Shown: piece by piece, positions 36,018 through 44,574 of the stretch | How positions within the stretch are numbered: position 1 is the first letter of the stretch | How the letters are laid out: each line of letters opens with the position of its first letter | Notes under the pieces: generated by a model | Seen by the model: only the letters and a program-made list of their open reading frames with translations | Database searches by the model: none | What the model was told of the DNA's origin: nothing | Program-made: the position numbers and the translations under genes | From: Clostridia bacterium | GTDB taxonomy: Bacteria > Bacillota > Clostridia > Acetivibrionales > DSM-27016 | Direction: 5' to 3' | Assembly: GCA_026414765.1 (NCBI GenBank) | Contig: JAOAIJ010000021.1 | Span: 186,001-250,000, forward strand | DNA length: 64,000 nt

Positions 36018-36837
36018 TTTTCTCACCACCCGTAAGTAATAATATTTCATTAAACATATCTTCTACTGTATATGCGTTTTTAAAGAGGCCTTGCTTGTGG
36101 AATTTTCTGGCCAACAGGTATATCTGAGGTGAGTGAAGCTTTGCAAGTGAAAGACTTTCTGTCTTGCCAAGAACTGTCTCAGCAGGTCCATCTTCGAGTA
36201 TCTGTCCTTTATACAGAATAATAACCCGTTTAGCATATCTGGACACAAGCTCCATATCATGTGTTACGAATATGATTGTTTTTCCGGACATATTAAGCAG
36301 CTTTATTATCTCCATTATCTCTATGCTTTCCTGATAGTCCTGTCCTGTAGTAGGCTCGTCGAGTACTATGACTTCCGTTTCCATTGCTAATACTGAAGCC
36401 AGGGCAATACGCTGGCGCTGACCTTTACTGAGTGAAAACGGATCTGATCCGAGGTGGCCGGATAGGCCTACATTTTCTGCAGCAAGCCGTACGTGCTTAT
36501 CAATATACTCCTGGCTTTTTCCTAAATTTTTAAGTCCGAAAGCTATTTCATCAAATACAGTACTGCAAAAAATCTGGTGATCCGGATTCTGAAAAAGAAA
36601 TCCTATATGCTGTGCCAACGAACTGGTTTTAGCAGAACAGACATCCACACCATTTACCGTTATTTTACCTTTTGTGGGCTTAAGAAGGCCGTTGAACTGC
36701 TTGAGCAATGTAGTTTTTCCTGCACCATTCTGGCCGATTATGGCGGCAAACTCTCCCGTCTTAATTGAGAGATTCAAATCTCTCAATACCTGGATTCCGT
36801 TTGTATATTCATAGCTAAGATGTTCTATATGAATCAT
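36001..36837 (-). CDS. ecfA: ECF transporter ATP-binding subunit (EcfA)
   Basis: 278 aa ABC ATPase. Walker A IIGQNGAGKTT near residues 35-45, Q-loop LFQNPDHQ, signature LSKGQRQR (Lys in place of the usual second Gly) and Walker B VIVLDEPTTGQD. Energises substrate uptake with EcfT and the S subunit. ATG 36837 follows GGAGG; the frame is open further upstream but that extension is not ABC-like. Separated by about 200 nt from the other ATPase gene. Confidence 0.88.
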   Translation of the reverse strand: MIHIEHLSYEYTNGIQVLRDLNLSIKTGEFAAIIGQNGAGKTTLLKQFNGLLKPTKGKITVNGVDVCSAKTSSLAQHIGFLFQNPDHQIFCSTVFDEIAFGLKNLGKSQEYIDKHVRLAAENVGLSGHLGSDPFSLSKGQRQRIALASVLAMETEVIVLDEPTTGQDYQESIEIMEIIKLLNMSGKTIIFVTHDMELVSRYAKRVIILYKGQILEDGPAETVLGKTESLSLAKLHSPQIYLLARKFHKQGLFKNAYTVEDMFNEILLLTGGEKNACNG

Positions 36838-37034
36838 TTTTTTCCTCCAAAGCTTTTTAAGGGCTAAACAATATACTTCAGTGACTAAGTAATGACACCC
36901 GGTAGTGAAGATAGCAGCAGACAACATAATAAAGTTGGCCTGTGTGACCAACCCTATCATTTAGATGTATCGATAATTGTATATCTATTGTAAAAGAACC
37001 TGCATATATGTCATAAGGGTAATAAGTTCTCTGC

Positions 37035-37883
37035 TTACGATAAATTTTTTAACACCTTGCTTATAGCCATAAATGCTTCTGCTACATCCACAGGTATTTC
37101 ACCGTTGTAAAGTCCTTCATTTTTCAGCATTGAAACCAACCTTGTCACGGGTGCACAGCTTACACCCAGTTCCTGCAAAATATCCTGCCGGGAAAGTACA
37201 TTTCGGGTCGGACCGTCTATAATAATACTTCCCTTGTTCATAACAACCAAACGGGAGCAGTATTCTGAAACAAGCTGCATTTTTTGCTCGACAACTACTA
37301 CTGTGATATTAAATTCGGTATTTAACTTTTTAAGAGTTTCAAATACATCAAGGCTTCCCAGAGGGTCAAGTTCGGATGTTGGTTCATCCAAAACCAATAC
37401 TTTTGGTCTTAGTGCTATTGCAGCAGCTATTGCGACTCTTTGCTTCTGGCCACCCGAAAGCCTCACTGTTGATGAGTGTCTGAGGTGGGATATCCCTGCG
37501 AGTCTCAGGCTTTCTTCTATACGATTCTCCATTTCTGGTTTTGGTATACCCATGTTTTCCAAACCAAAAGCTATCTCTTCTTCTACAATAGAAGATACTA
37601 TCTGAGCCTCCGGATCCTGAAACACACTTCCGATTGAATAAGCAAGGACAGCACAGGTATTATCCACTGTATCCCTGCCATCTATAATTACATGACCGTA
37701 ATAGTCGCCATTCTGAAAGTGAGGTACTACTCCGTTAAGACAAAGAGTAAGGGTTGATTTTCCTGCACCTGTAGGGCCTATTATGCCTACGAACTCACCT
37801 TCCGAAATATTCAGGTCTATATTTTTTAGCGCAGCTTCTGCCGAGCCTGTATAGTTGAATGTAAGATTTTTGATATCAATCAT
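37035..37883 (-). CDS. ecfA: ECF transporter ATP-binding subunit (EcfA, second copy)
   Basis: 282 aa ABC ATPase with Walker A IIGPTGAGKST, Q-loop VFQDPEAQ, signature LSGGQKQR and Walker B VLVLDEPTSELD. It would form the heterodimer with the other ATPase. It starts 12 nt after the S-component gene ends, so the two are co-transcribed. Having a complete private A-A-T set suggests a dedicated (group I) ECF transporter for the neighbouring S protein. Confidence 0.88.
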   Translation of the reverse strand: MIDIKNLTFNYTGSAEAALKNIDLNISEGEFVGIIGPTGAGKSTLTLCLNGVVPHFQNGDYYGHVIIDGRDTVDNTCAVLAYSIGSVFQDPEAQIVSSIVEEEIAFGLENMGIPKPEMENRIEESLRLAGISHLRHSSTVRLSGGQKQRVAIAAAIALRPKVLVLDEPTSELDPLGSLDVFETLKKLNTEFNITVVVVEQKMQLVSEYCSRLVVMNKGSIIIDGPTRNVLSRQDILQELGVSCAPVTRLVSMLKNEGLYNGEIPVDVAEAFMAISKVLKNLS

Positions 37884-37895
37884 TATAGCCTCTTA

Positions 37896-38462
37896 TCAAT
37901 CTTTTTTTCCTAAAGCGGTTTTAATAGGATAGTATAAAACCTGTGCAATTATAGTGTTTACTACGGCCGTTACTATGACTACAGTCAGCAGGTAAGTAAA
38001 TGTAGGATTTTTTTTCACTTCCACAAACAGAATAAGGAATTTTAGTGTAGTGATATAAGTAAGTCCACTTGCCAGAGTACCAATGAAAGTAACTAAGGCC
38101 GGCTTAAGTGAAAATTTCTTTACAGACGGTTTGAAAGGAAGCATTGTAAGCCCATATGCCACCAGTAGTCCTACAGGTTCGCTCAGAAAATTAATGTAGG
38201 GGATAAGTGATTTTGTTGTGAAATGGCACACAGCAGCTGCAACTAAACTGATACCTACAGCTTCAAGGAATTTTGGTCTGATAAGAATAATTGCAAGACA
38301 GTACATACCGATGACAAAGTTTGGCGTTATACCGAATACCTGTGGTGCATATAGTCTTAGTACTGCTCCTGCTGCGAGTAAAATTCCTACTAATACTACA
38401 TCGACTGCCTGCATACCTTTCTTTGCTGAAACTTCTCTTTTTTGCATTGCTACATTTTCCAT
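37896..38462 (-). CDS. ECF substrate-binding (S) component, probable tryptophan transporter
   Basis: 188 aa with about six hydrophobic segments, small size and position at the head of an ecfAAT cluster: the properties of an S component. The N-terminal tail is charged, followed by VVLVGILLAAGAVLRLYAP, reminiscent of TrpP-like S proteins. The leader carries a GAG-repeat array like that of the trp operon, the reason to suggest tryptophan as substrate. That is inference from regulation; the sequence alone does not fix the ligand. Start ATG 38462 lies 10 nt after GGAGG. Confidence 0.7.
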   Translation of the reverse strand: MENVAMQKREVSAKKGMQAVDVVLVGILLAAGAVLRLYAPQVFGITPNFVIGMYCLAIILIRPKFLEAVGISLVAAAVCHFTTKSLIPYINFLSEPVGLLVAYGLTMLPFKPSVKKFSLKPALVTFIGTLASGLTYITTLKFLILFVEVKKNPTFTYLLTVVIVTAVVNTIIAQVLYYPIKTALGKKD

Positions 38463-38560
38463 AAAAATACAACCTCCTTAATATACTGTTGAGTTCTGTG
38501 AGAAGAAGGTTGAGATTTGCACATTAATCAATTATTTATACTATCTGAAATAATTTCTGA

Positions 38561-38589
38561 TAATAAAAATAGCCAGGATAAACCCGACT
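38561..38589 (-). terminator. Attenuator terminator in ECF leader
   Basis: Minus strand stem AGTCGGG with CCTGGCT (7 bp with two wobbles), 5-nt loop, then ATTTTTATT. It lies about 25 nt after the GAG array and about 100 nt before the S-component start, so it would stop transcription inside the leader. Confidence 0.65.
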
Positions 38590-38613
38590 ATGTAACATCA
38601 TATTGATAGTAGG

Positions 38614-38656
38614 CTCATCTCGTCTCATCTCGTCTTAAATTTTCTCATCTCTTCTC
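38614..38656 (-). promoter_or_regulatory. GAG-triplet array, candidate TRAP site in ECF leader
   Basis: On the minus strand GAG occurs at plus positions 38654, 38649, 38644, then 38629, 38624, 38619 and 38614, every one on the same 5-nt register. The two in-phase positions between them (38639 and 38634) read AAT and AAG. Seven intact triplets of nine in phase match the (G/U)AG-NN pattern bound by the 11-subunit TRAP protein. A terminator follows. MtrB binding is inferred. Confidence 0.7.
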
Positions 38657-38669
38657 AAAACCAATTAAC

Positions 38670-38701
38670 ATTATAGTAACATTAAAGATTTCAAATGTCA
38701 A
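38670..38701 (-). promoter_or_regulatory. Promoter of the ECF transporter operon
   Basis: Minus strand: TTGACA at 38701-38696; TACTAT at 17-nt spacing (38678-38673) or TATAAT at 38675-38670 with a longer spacer. The transcript would begin just before the GAG array. Confidence 0.55.
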
Positions 38702-38745
38702 TTCAAATCCTATCAAAAAGCTTTGATGCTGATTACTTACAGTAA

Positions 38746-39981
38746 TCAGCTTTCACGGTAATCAAGAATTCTTTTACTTTTCTTTTCACTTCTGGGAAGT
38801 TCCCCAATATTATATGCTTCTGCACTTATGAGAATGCCTATGCGCTTTTTGAATAGGTCGGTTACATTTTTTTCTACTGCTTCTTTATCAGCAGCATATT
38901 CTTTTTCAACCTTAAGGGTCATCATATCTTTTCCATCCAAATGACTGATTACTACCTGATACTCACTGCTTGCCCCAGCTGCTTCCTTCAGAAGTTCGTC
39001 AATCTGTCCGGGATAAATATTAACCCCTTTTACCTTAACCATATCATCGGTCCTTCCAATGATTCTGTCATGACGGGGATAGGGTAGACCACACGGACAG
39101 GTACCGGGGATTATCCGGGTCAAATCACGTGTTCTGTACCTTAAAAGGGGAGCGCCCTCTTTTTTCAGTGTAGTAATGACAAGTTCCCCATATTCACCGT
39201 CATTAAGGGGATTACCTGTAACAGGGTCAATTATTTCAAAATAAAGGTAATCATTCCAGTAATGCATCCCCGTATGATAATCACAATCTATGGAAATACC
39301 CGGCCCGTATATTTCAGTAAGGCCGTATATATCATAGATTTCTATGCCCAGTTCATTCTTGATTCTTGAACGCATTTTTTCGCCCCAGCGTTCCGAACCT
39401 ATAATTCCTTTTTTTAGTTGAATGCTTTCTCTAATCTTTCTTTTCTCTACCTCTTCTGCCAGAACAAGAGCATAGGAGGATGTAGCTACAAATGCAGTAG
39501 ATTTCAGGTCGATCATCATCTGGAGCTGTTTGTCTGTATTTCCCGGTCCCATTGGAATAGCCATAGCTCCGAGCTTTTCAACACCTGCCTGAAAACCTAT
39601 GCCAGCCGTCCATAATCCATAACCAGGGGTAATCTGTACTCTATCGACAGAAGTAACTCCGGCAGTTTTAAAACACCTGGCCATCATTTCTGCCCAGTCA
39701 CTGACATCATTGGCGGTATAGGGAATTATTACAGGCCTACCTGTAGTTCCTGAAGAAGAATGAATCCTCACAATTTCTTCGTCATGTACTGCCTGCAGCC
39801 CAAGGGGGTAGGCATCACGCAGCTCATCCTTTGTAGTAAAGGGAAGCTTTTGTATGTCTTCAGAGGTTTTTATATCCTCAATGCTGATTCCGCAAGAAGA
39901 AAACTTCTGTTTATAAAATGGACTGTTTACTGATATTCTTTCCAAAAGATGTTTTAGTTGATTGAACTGAGTGTCTCTCAT
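38746..39981 (-). CDS. paaK: Phenylacetate-CoA ligase-like enzyme
   Basis: 411 aa AMP-forming CoA ligase. Motifs: SSGTTGRPVIIPYT (ATP binding), YGLTEIYGPG, YRTRDL and the C-terminal GRTDDMVKVKGVNIYP region. It activates phenylacetate or other arylacetates to the CoA thioester. It lies just downstream of iorA-iorB on the same strand, the usual clostridial partner of IOR. Start ATG 39981 is embedded in GAG triplets; an upstream in-frame ATG at 40032 is possible but lacks a site. In this setting it may activate indole-3-acetate and phenylacetate for reductive carboxylation by IOR; inference. Confidence 0.85.
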   Translation of the reverse strand: MRDTQFNQLKHLLERISVNSPFYKQKFSSCGISIEDIKTSEDIQKLPFTTKDELRDAYPLGLQAVHDEEIVRIHSSSGTTGRPVIIPYTANDVSDWAEMMARCFKTAGVTSVDRVQITPGYGLWTAGIGFQAGVEKLGAMAIPMGPGNTDKQLQMMIDLKSTAFVATSSYALVLAEEVEKRKIRESIQLKKGIIGSERWGEKMRSRIKNELGIEIYDIYGLTEIYGPGISIDCDYHTGMHYWNDYLYFEIIDPVTGNPLNDGEYGELVITTLKKEGAPLLRYRTRDLTRIIPGTCPCGLPYPRHDRIIGRTDDMVKVKGVNIYPGQIDELLKEAAGASSEYQVVISHLDGKDMMTLKVEKEYAADKEAVEKNVTDLFKKRIGILISAEAYNIGELPRSEKKSKRILDYRES

Positions 39982-39996
39982 CTCGTCTCTCTCCTC
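39975..39996 (-). promoter_or_regulatory. GAG-triplet cluster over the paaK-like start codon
   Basis: Minus strand GAG at plus positions 39994, 39991, 39987, 39982 and 39977, mostly spaced by two bases, spanning the ribosome-binding site and ATG (39981). Such clusters at starts are how TRAP blocks translation in Bacillus. Only about five triplets are present, so the site would be weaker than the trpE array, and part of it is coding. Confidence 0.4.
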
Positions 39997-40156
39997 ACAG
40001 GCAGACACCATATCTATTTCGAAACTGCACAAACTTTTTGCAGCTATCCCTCAGCAGGCATCTCCTTCTAATCTGTTTATAGTTGTATTCCGGATATATA
40101 TGGCATAATCTCCGGCCTTAATGTTTGACAAAATAAACCATGTGGGCAAATATGAA

Positions 40157-40747
40157 CTAAAGATTATTAACTGAATCATAGCCTGAGTTTAAGGCCTTTA
40201 TATTTAAATTCAGATATTTTTCAGGTACATTTTCTTTTATAGCTTTCTCAAGGCTTTCTTTTGAAAAGGGCAGCATTCCTGCGGCGCAGGCAGCACCTAA
40301 CAGAACGATATTAACCGCTTTAACAGAGCCGGCCTTTTCTGCCAGGGAATAACCGTCAATAAAAACAGCTTTTGGAACGTTTTTCTTAATAAAACCGATT
40401 ATTTCATCCGAATCATAAGCGGAGTTTCCCAGGGAAGCCGTCACTGGTTTGATAATCTGAGTATTAATAATGCACTTGCCGCCTTTTTTTAATCTGGGAA
40501 GGCTGCGTGCCGCTTCAGCCAACTCAAAGGCTATAATAACGTCGGAAGTACTCATGGGAATTATAGGACTCGAAGCACTGCTGTCTACCCTTACATGGCT
40601 GACAACGGAACCTCCTCTTTGAGCCATACCTATAGTTTCTGAAGTTCTGGTAAACAAACCTGCATCTATAGCAGCCAGAGCAATCATTCTTGAGGCCAGT
40701 ACAGTACCTTGTCCGCCAACTCCTGCGATCAATACGTCATATTTCAT
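40157..40747 (-). CDS. iorB: Indolepyruvate:ferredoxin oxidoreductase, beta subunit
   Basis: 196 aa gamma-domain type subunit of the 2-oxoacid:ferredoxin oxidoreductases. The N terminus GVGGQGTVLASRMIALAA and the later RTSETIGMAQRGGSVVSHVR are diagnostic. With IorA it interconverts aryl pyruvates and aryl-acetyl-CoA plus reduced ferredoxin. It overlaps the end of iorA by 4 nt, showing translational coupling. Confidence 0.93.
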   Translation of the reverse strand: MKYDVLIAGVGGQGTVLASRMIALAAIDAGLFTRTSETIGMAQRGGSVVSHVRVDSSASSPIIPMSTSDVIIAFELAEAARSLPRLKKGGKCIINTQIIKPVTASLGNSAYDSDEIIGFIKKNVPKAVFIDGYSLAEKAGSVKAVNIVLLGAACAAGMLPFSKESLEKAIKENVPEKYLNLNIKALNSGYDSVNNL

Positions 40748-42537
40748 TTATCAGCACCCCCTACAGCATCAAATGGACAAATTTGTGAACATAAGGTACA
40801 TCCGTAGCACAAGGAAGGTTCGATGGAAACCTTGCCTTCCATAAAAGACATGGCCGGGCAACCGATCTCTTTTATACATTTTTTGCATGAGGTGCATTTT
40901 TCATTTATATGCAATTTCTTTGAAGGCTTAAATAAAGAAATGCAAGGAGCTTCAAATATCACTACTGAAGGTCCTTTAAAATTAACAGCTTCACGGACAG
41001 CTTCTACCGCATCCTGCAATTCAAACGGATTTACCTTCGATACATATTTTACCCCGCATGCAGATACAAGCGCGAAGATGTCTATTTTTCCGGACTCTGT
41101 ACCCATCATTGTTTTGCCGATTCCAGGGTGCGGTTGATGACCTGTCATTGCTGTCGTACTGTTGTCAAGAATAACAACAGTAATATCCGTATTGTTATAT
41201 ACCGCATTGATTATTCCTGGTATTCCTGTGTGGAAGAAAGTGGAATCGCCTATAAAAGCGATATGGTCTGCATCAGGCTCTGAACGGTGCAGTCCCTGAG
41301 CTATAGTAATTCCAGCACCCATGCACAAACAGGTATCCACCATTTCCAGGGGTTTGGCATTACCCAAGGTATAGCAGCCGATATCTCCGGTGAATACTGC
41401 TTTTTTTTTCTTCATAGCCATCTTTACAGAATAAAAAGCACCTCTATGAGGACAGCCAGCACAAAGAACGGGAGGTCTTACAGGTAGCTGAGGAACCTGT
41501 AAAGAAGCTTCTGCTGTTTCTCCTGACTCTAATCCAGAAAATTTCATGATTGCTGACTTAACCAACTCAAGACTATACTCACCCGCAAAAGGCAGGTCTT
41601 TGGATTTCTTTCCTGATATTTCTGGTTTACCGTTATTTCCGGCACTAAGAAGCAAAAGTTCTTCTTCAATCACAGGATCGAGCTCTTCCAGCACCAATAC
41701 CTTATCCAGGCCATCTATAAATTCTTTTGCCAGCTGTGTGGGAAGCGGATAAGGCGTACCGACTTTTAGCACCTTTATATCCAGTTTCAGCATAGATAAT
41801 GCCTCAACTGCATATGAGTATGCAATACCTGATGCTGCAATGCCGATTTTTCCGAAACCTGTTATTCCGTTATATTTACTTGATGAGAAAATCTCGCTTA
41901 ATTTTTCTTGCAGACTTTCTATATGAATATGCTTTTTGTAGGAAAGGCTGGGGAAAATCACCCAGCGGGGATCTTTTTCAAAACCCTCTATTTTGTGGCA
42001 GACGGCAGTATTAGTAATATCAATTGTACTGCATGAATGGCAAATTCTTGTTGTAGGCCTCAAGAATACAGGAAGCTGAGTCTGCTCGGAAAGCTCGAAA
42101 GCAGACTGTATCATTTCATAAGCCTCTTCTGGTGAAGAGGGATCAAAAACCGGCAGATTGGAAAAACGCGCAAAATGTCTTGTATCCTGTTCTGTCTGGG
42201 AAGAAAACGGTCCCGGATCATCTGCGACAAGCACTACCAGTCCACCCTTTACACCAATATATGCAAGGCTCATCAATGGATCGGACGCTACATTCAGCCC
42301 TACCTGTTTCATGGTTACAAGTGCTCTCGCTCCTGCATATGATGCTCCTGCAGCTATTTCCATTGCTACTTTTTCATTTACGGACCATTCTACATATATA
42401 TCCCCGGGATTATTTTCGGCTATTGTTTCAAGTACCTCGGTAGATGGTGTTCCAGGGTAACCTGACACAACATTTACACCTGCTTTTATGGCACCCAAGG
42501 CAATAGCTTCATTACCCATCAGCAGTTTCTTTGACAT
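40744..42537 (-). CDS. iorA: Indolepyruvate:ferredoxin oxidoreductase, alpha subunit
   Basis: 597 aa TPP enzyme. N-terminal pyrimidine-binding domain with GYPGTPSTEV, central region, C-terminal PP domain with GDIGCYTLG and the GDSTFFHTG...N TPP motif, and a final 4Fe-4S ferredoxin domain with CTSCKKC..C and CYGCTLCSQIC clusters. It handles phenyl-, hydroxyphenyl- and indole-pyruvate, and runs in either direction depending on ferredoxin. The gene heads the minus-strand iorA-iorB-paaK group next to the divergent trp operon. Confidence 0.94.
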   Translation of the reverse strand: MSKKLLMGNEAIALGAIKAGVNVVSGYPGTPSTEVLETIAENNPGDIYVEWSVNEKVAMEIAAGASYAGARALVTMKQVGLNVASDPLMSLAYIGVKGGLVVLVADDPGPFSSQTEQDTRHFARFSNLPVFDPSSPEEAYEMIQSAFELSEQTQLPVFLRPTTRICHSCSTIDITNTAVCHKIEGFEKDPRWVIFPSLSYKKHIHIESLQEKLSEIFSSSKYNGITGFGKIGIAASGIAYSYAVEALSMLKLDIKVLKVGTPYPLPTQLAKEFIDGLDKVLVLEELDPVIEEELLLLSAGNNGKPEISGKKSKDLPFAGEYSLELVKSAIMKFSGLESGETAEASLQVPQLPVRPPVLCAGCPHRGAFYSVKMAMKKKKAVFTGDIGCYTLGNAKPLEMVDTCLCMGAGITIAQGLHRSEPDADHIAFIGDSTFFHTGIPGIINAVYNNTDITVVILDNSTTAMTGHQPHPGIGKTMMGTESGKIDIFALVSACGVKYVSKVNPFELQDAVEAVREAVNFKGPSVVIFEAPCISLFKPSKKLHINEKCTSCKKCIKEIGCPAMSFMEGKVSIEPSLCYGCTLCSQICPFDAVGGADK

Positions 42538-42837
42538 ATTGACCCTCCAAGATAAAAATGCAACTTAAAAGCTGCATAAAGTTAATTAATGTACGTATAA
42601 GGTTAAGATCCAGATAAAAAAATAAAAAGCAGTATGATTGTCTTTAAAGTATGATCTGATCTTAGTCTTGATTCGTGCAAGGTAGTACACTTTTTTATTA
42701 TAGTTTATATTTTTATTGGAGTAAAGTTAATCGTACACATTTTCCGGTTACTCGGGTAGGCTGAATGAGATGAAGAAATATGGCAGACATTAACAATGTT
42801 TTGTTGGCACAAAATTCCTATTTTTGCTAATTAGCTA

Positions 42838-42866
42838 TTGCATATGATATCTTATCATGCTATAAT
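42838..42866 (+). promoter_or_regulatory. Sigma-A promoter of the trp operon
   Basis: TTGCAT at 42838-42843 and a perfect TATAAT at 42861-42866 with a 17-nt spacer. The start point would be near 42873, so the whole triplet array and terminator lie in the leader RNA. Confidence 0.8.
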
Positions 42867-42889
42867 TCCAATAAGTAGACTTGAAAGAT

Positions 42890-42944
42890 TAGTTTAGAGT
42901 TTAGATGAGTTTAGTGAGTTTGAGAAGAGATGAGAAGAGACGAG
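42890..42944 (+). promoter_or_regulatory. TRAP-type binding site: 11 (G/U)AG triplets in trpE leader
   Basis: Triplets are TAG at 42890, 42895, 42902, GAG 42907, TAG 42912, GAG 42916, 42922, 42927, 42932, 42937 and 42942: eleven, nearly all with two-base spacers (5-nt period). Eleven matches the number of subunits of the TRAP ring. The 3' end of the array can pair in part with the terminator's 5' side (GGCG with CGCC and AGAAG with CTTCT), giving a possible antiterminator. By the Bacillus model, tryptophan-loaded TRAP would free the terminator. Confidence 0.82.
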
Positions 42945-42974
42945 GCGGATACTTTAGATAATTGTTGCTTTCAC

Positions 42975-43003
42975 GCCGGGTAGCTTCTTACCCGGCTTTT
43001 ATT
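42975..43003 (+). terminator. trp leader attenuator terminator
   Basis: Perfect 8-bp stem GCCGGGTA (42975-42982) and TACCCGGC (42989-42996) with a 6-nt loop and TTTTATT. It lies 30 nt after the last GAG triplet and about 90 nt before trpE. Transcription must read through it to express the operon. Confidence 0.85.
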
Positions 43004-43089
43004 ATGCTTAAGTATCATTACTTGAGCTGACTTAAAGAATTTTTATTTTCGTCATTTCTCATGTCTTCCTTTAAAAAGGGGGCGTCGTA

Positions 43090-44574
43090 GTGTTTTATCC
43101 TACTCTTGATGAAGTAAAGGTTTTAGCAGAGAACCACAATTTAATACCGGTTACCATGGAAGTTTATGCCGATATGGAGACTCCCATCAGTCTGTTTAAA
43201 AGATTTGAAGACTGTAGCTATTGCTTCCTGCTTGAAAGTGTGGAAGGAGGAGAAAAATGGGCAAGATTTTCTTTTATTGGCAGAAATCCTTTCATAACTC
43301 TGAAATGCATTAACAATTCAGTGATTATCGAGGATAGCAATGGTCATGTTACGGAAAATAGCGGTAACCCTATAGAAGTATTAAGAGACTTGATGGGGAA
43401 ATACAAGGCTGCGGACTTGACAGGTACACCCAGGTTTAATGGTGGGGCTGTAGGTTTTTTTGGTTATGACCTTATCAGGTATTATGAGAACCTGCCCAAT
43501 ACGGCATGTGATGAATTGAAACTTCCCGACTGCCATTTCATGTTTACAGACGAAGTGCTGGTTTTTGACCATCTGAAGCAGAAGATACACATTGTTGTCA
43601 ATCTCCATGTTAACGGAAATATAGAAAGGGCTTACAACAGCACTGTAGAAAAAATCAAGGGAATATATAGGGAAATTCTTTCAACAAGATGGAAAATAGC
43701 CGATAATTTTAAACCTGATTTCGGAAGGGCTAAAAGTAAATTCGTATATACCAGCAATATTGATAAGGAAACATACTGCAGCAATGTTAGAAGGGCAAAG
43801 CAGTATATTAAGGACGGAGATATATTTCAGGTTGTTTTGTCGCAAAGGTTGTGCGTAGAAACCAAACAGGATCCCTTTAACGTATATAGGGTGCTGAGAG
43901 TAATAAATCCTTCGCCGTATATGTATTATCTGAAATTCAAGGATTACAGGGTAGTGGGCTCTTCACCGGAAATGCTTTGCCGTGTGGAAGACGGCTTGGT
44001 TGAGACATGTCCTATTGCGGGTACTAGGAAGAGAGGAAAGACCTTGCAGGAAGATGAAGCCCTGGAAAGGGATCTGCTGAGTGATGAAAAAGAACTGGCA
44101 GAACATACTATGCTCGTAGATCTGGCCAGGAATGATGTAGGTAAGGTATCAAAGTACGGTACTGTAGAAGTGAAAAATCTGATGCATATAGAGAAATACT
44201 CCCATGTAATGCACATTGTCACAAACGTTCAGGGTGTAATCAGCGACAATAAAACAGCTTTTGATGCACTTATGTCAATACTGCCTGCAGGTACATTATC
44301 AGGAGCGCCAAAGGTCAGGGCTATGGAGATAATTGATGAGCTAGAAACTGTTAAGAGGGGAACGTATGGAGGCGCAATAGGATACTTGAGTTTCAACGGC
44401 AATCTTGACAGCTGTATTACTATAAGAACCATGGTATTCAAAGACAGTAAGGCTTATGTACAGGCCGGAGCAGGAATAGTAGCAGATTCTGACCCAGAAA
44501 AGGAATATGAAGAATCAATAAACAAGGCTACAGCATTGCTTAAGGCACTTGAGGAAGTAGGTGAAATAAGATGA
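43090..44574 (+). CDS. trpE: Anthranilate synthase component I
   Basis: 494 aa. Converts chorismate and glutamine-derived ammonia to anthranilate. The feedback (tryptophan) site motif LLESVEGGEKW near the N terminus and the catalytic C-terminal motifs (SPEMLCRVEDG, PIAGTRKRG, GAPKVRAMEIIDELE, GGAIGYLSF, QAGAGIVADS) are all intact. GTG 43090 follows AGGGGG. First gene of a complete trp operon, with trpG overlapping its stop by 4 nt. Confidence 0.96.
   Translation: MFYPTLDEVKVLAENHNLIPVTMEVYADMETPISLFKRFEDCSYCFLLESVEGGEKWARFSFIGRNPFITLKCINNSVIIEDSNGHVTENSGNPIEVLRDLMGKYKAADLTGTPRFNGGAVGFFGYDLIRYYENLPNTACDELKLPDCHFMFTDEVLVFDHLKQKIHIVVNLHVNGNIERAYNSTVEKIKGIYREILSTRWKIADNFKPDFGRAKSKFVYTSNIDKETYCSNVRRAKQYIKDGDIFQVVLSQRLCVETKQDPFNVYRVLRVINPSPYMYYLKFKDYRVVGSSPEMLCRVEDGLVETCPIAGTRKRGKTLQEDEALERDLLSDEKELAEHTMLVDLARNDVGKVSKYGTVEVKNLMHIEKYSHVMHIVTNVQGVISDNKTAFDALMSILPAGTLSGAPKVRAMEIIDELETVKRGTYGGAIGYLSFNGNLDSCITIRTMVFKDSKAYVQAGAGIVADSDPEKEYEESINKATALLKALEEVGEIR

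Noticed and set aside
36838-36960. 41-residue N-terminal extension of EcfA
   Set aside because: GGAGG six bases before ATG 36837 and the standard ABC start fix the gene start; the upstream frame is open only by chance.
42873-43089. Classical leader-peptide attenuator or T-box in front of trpE
   Set aside because: There is no T-box core sequence and no short ORF with tandem Trp (TGG) codons in the leader; the triplet array explains the terminator better.
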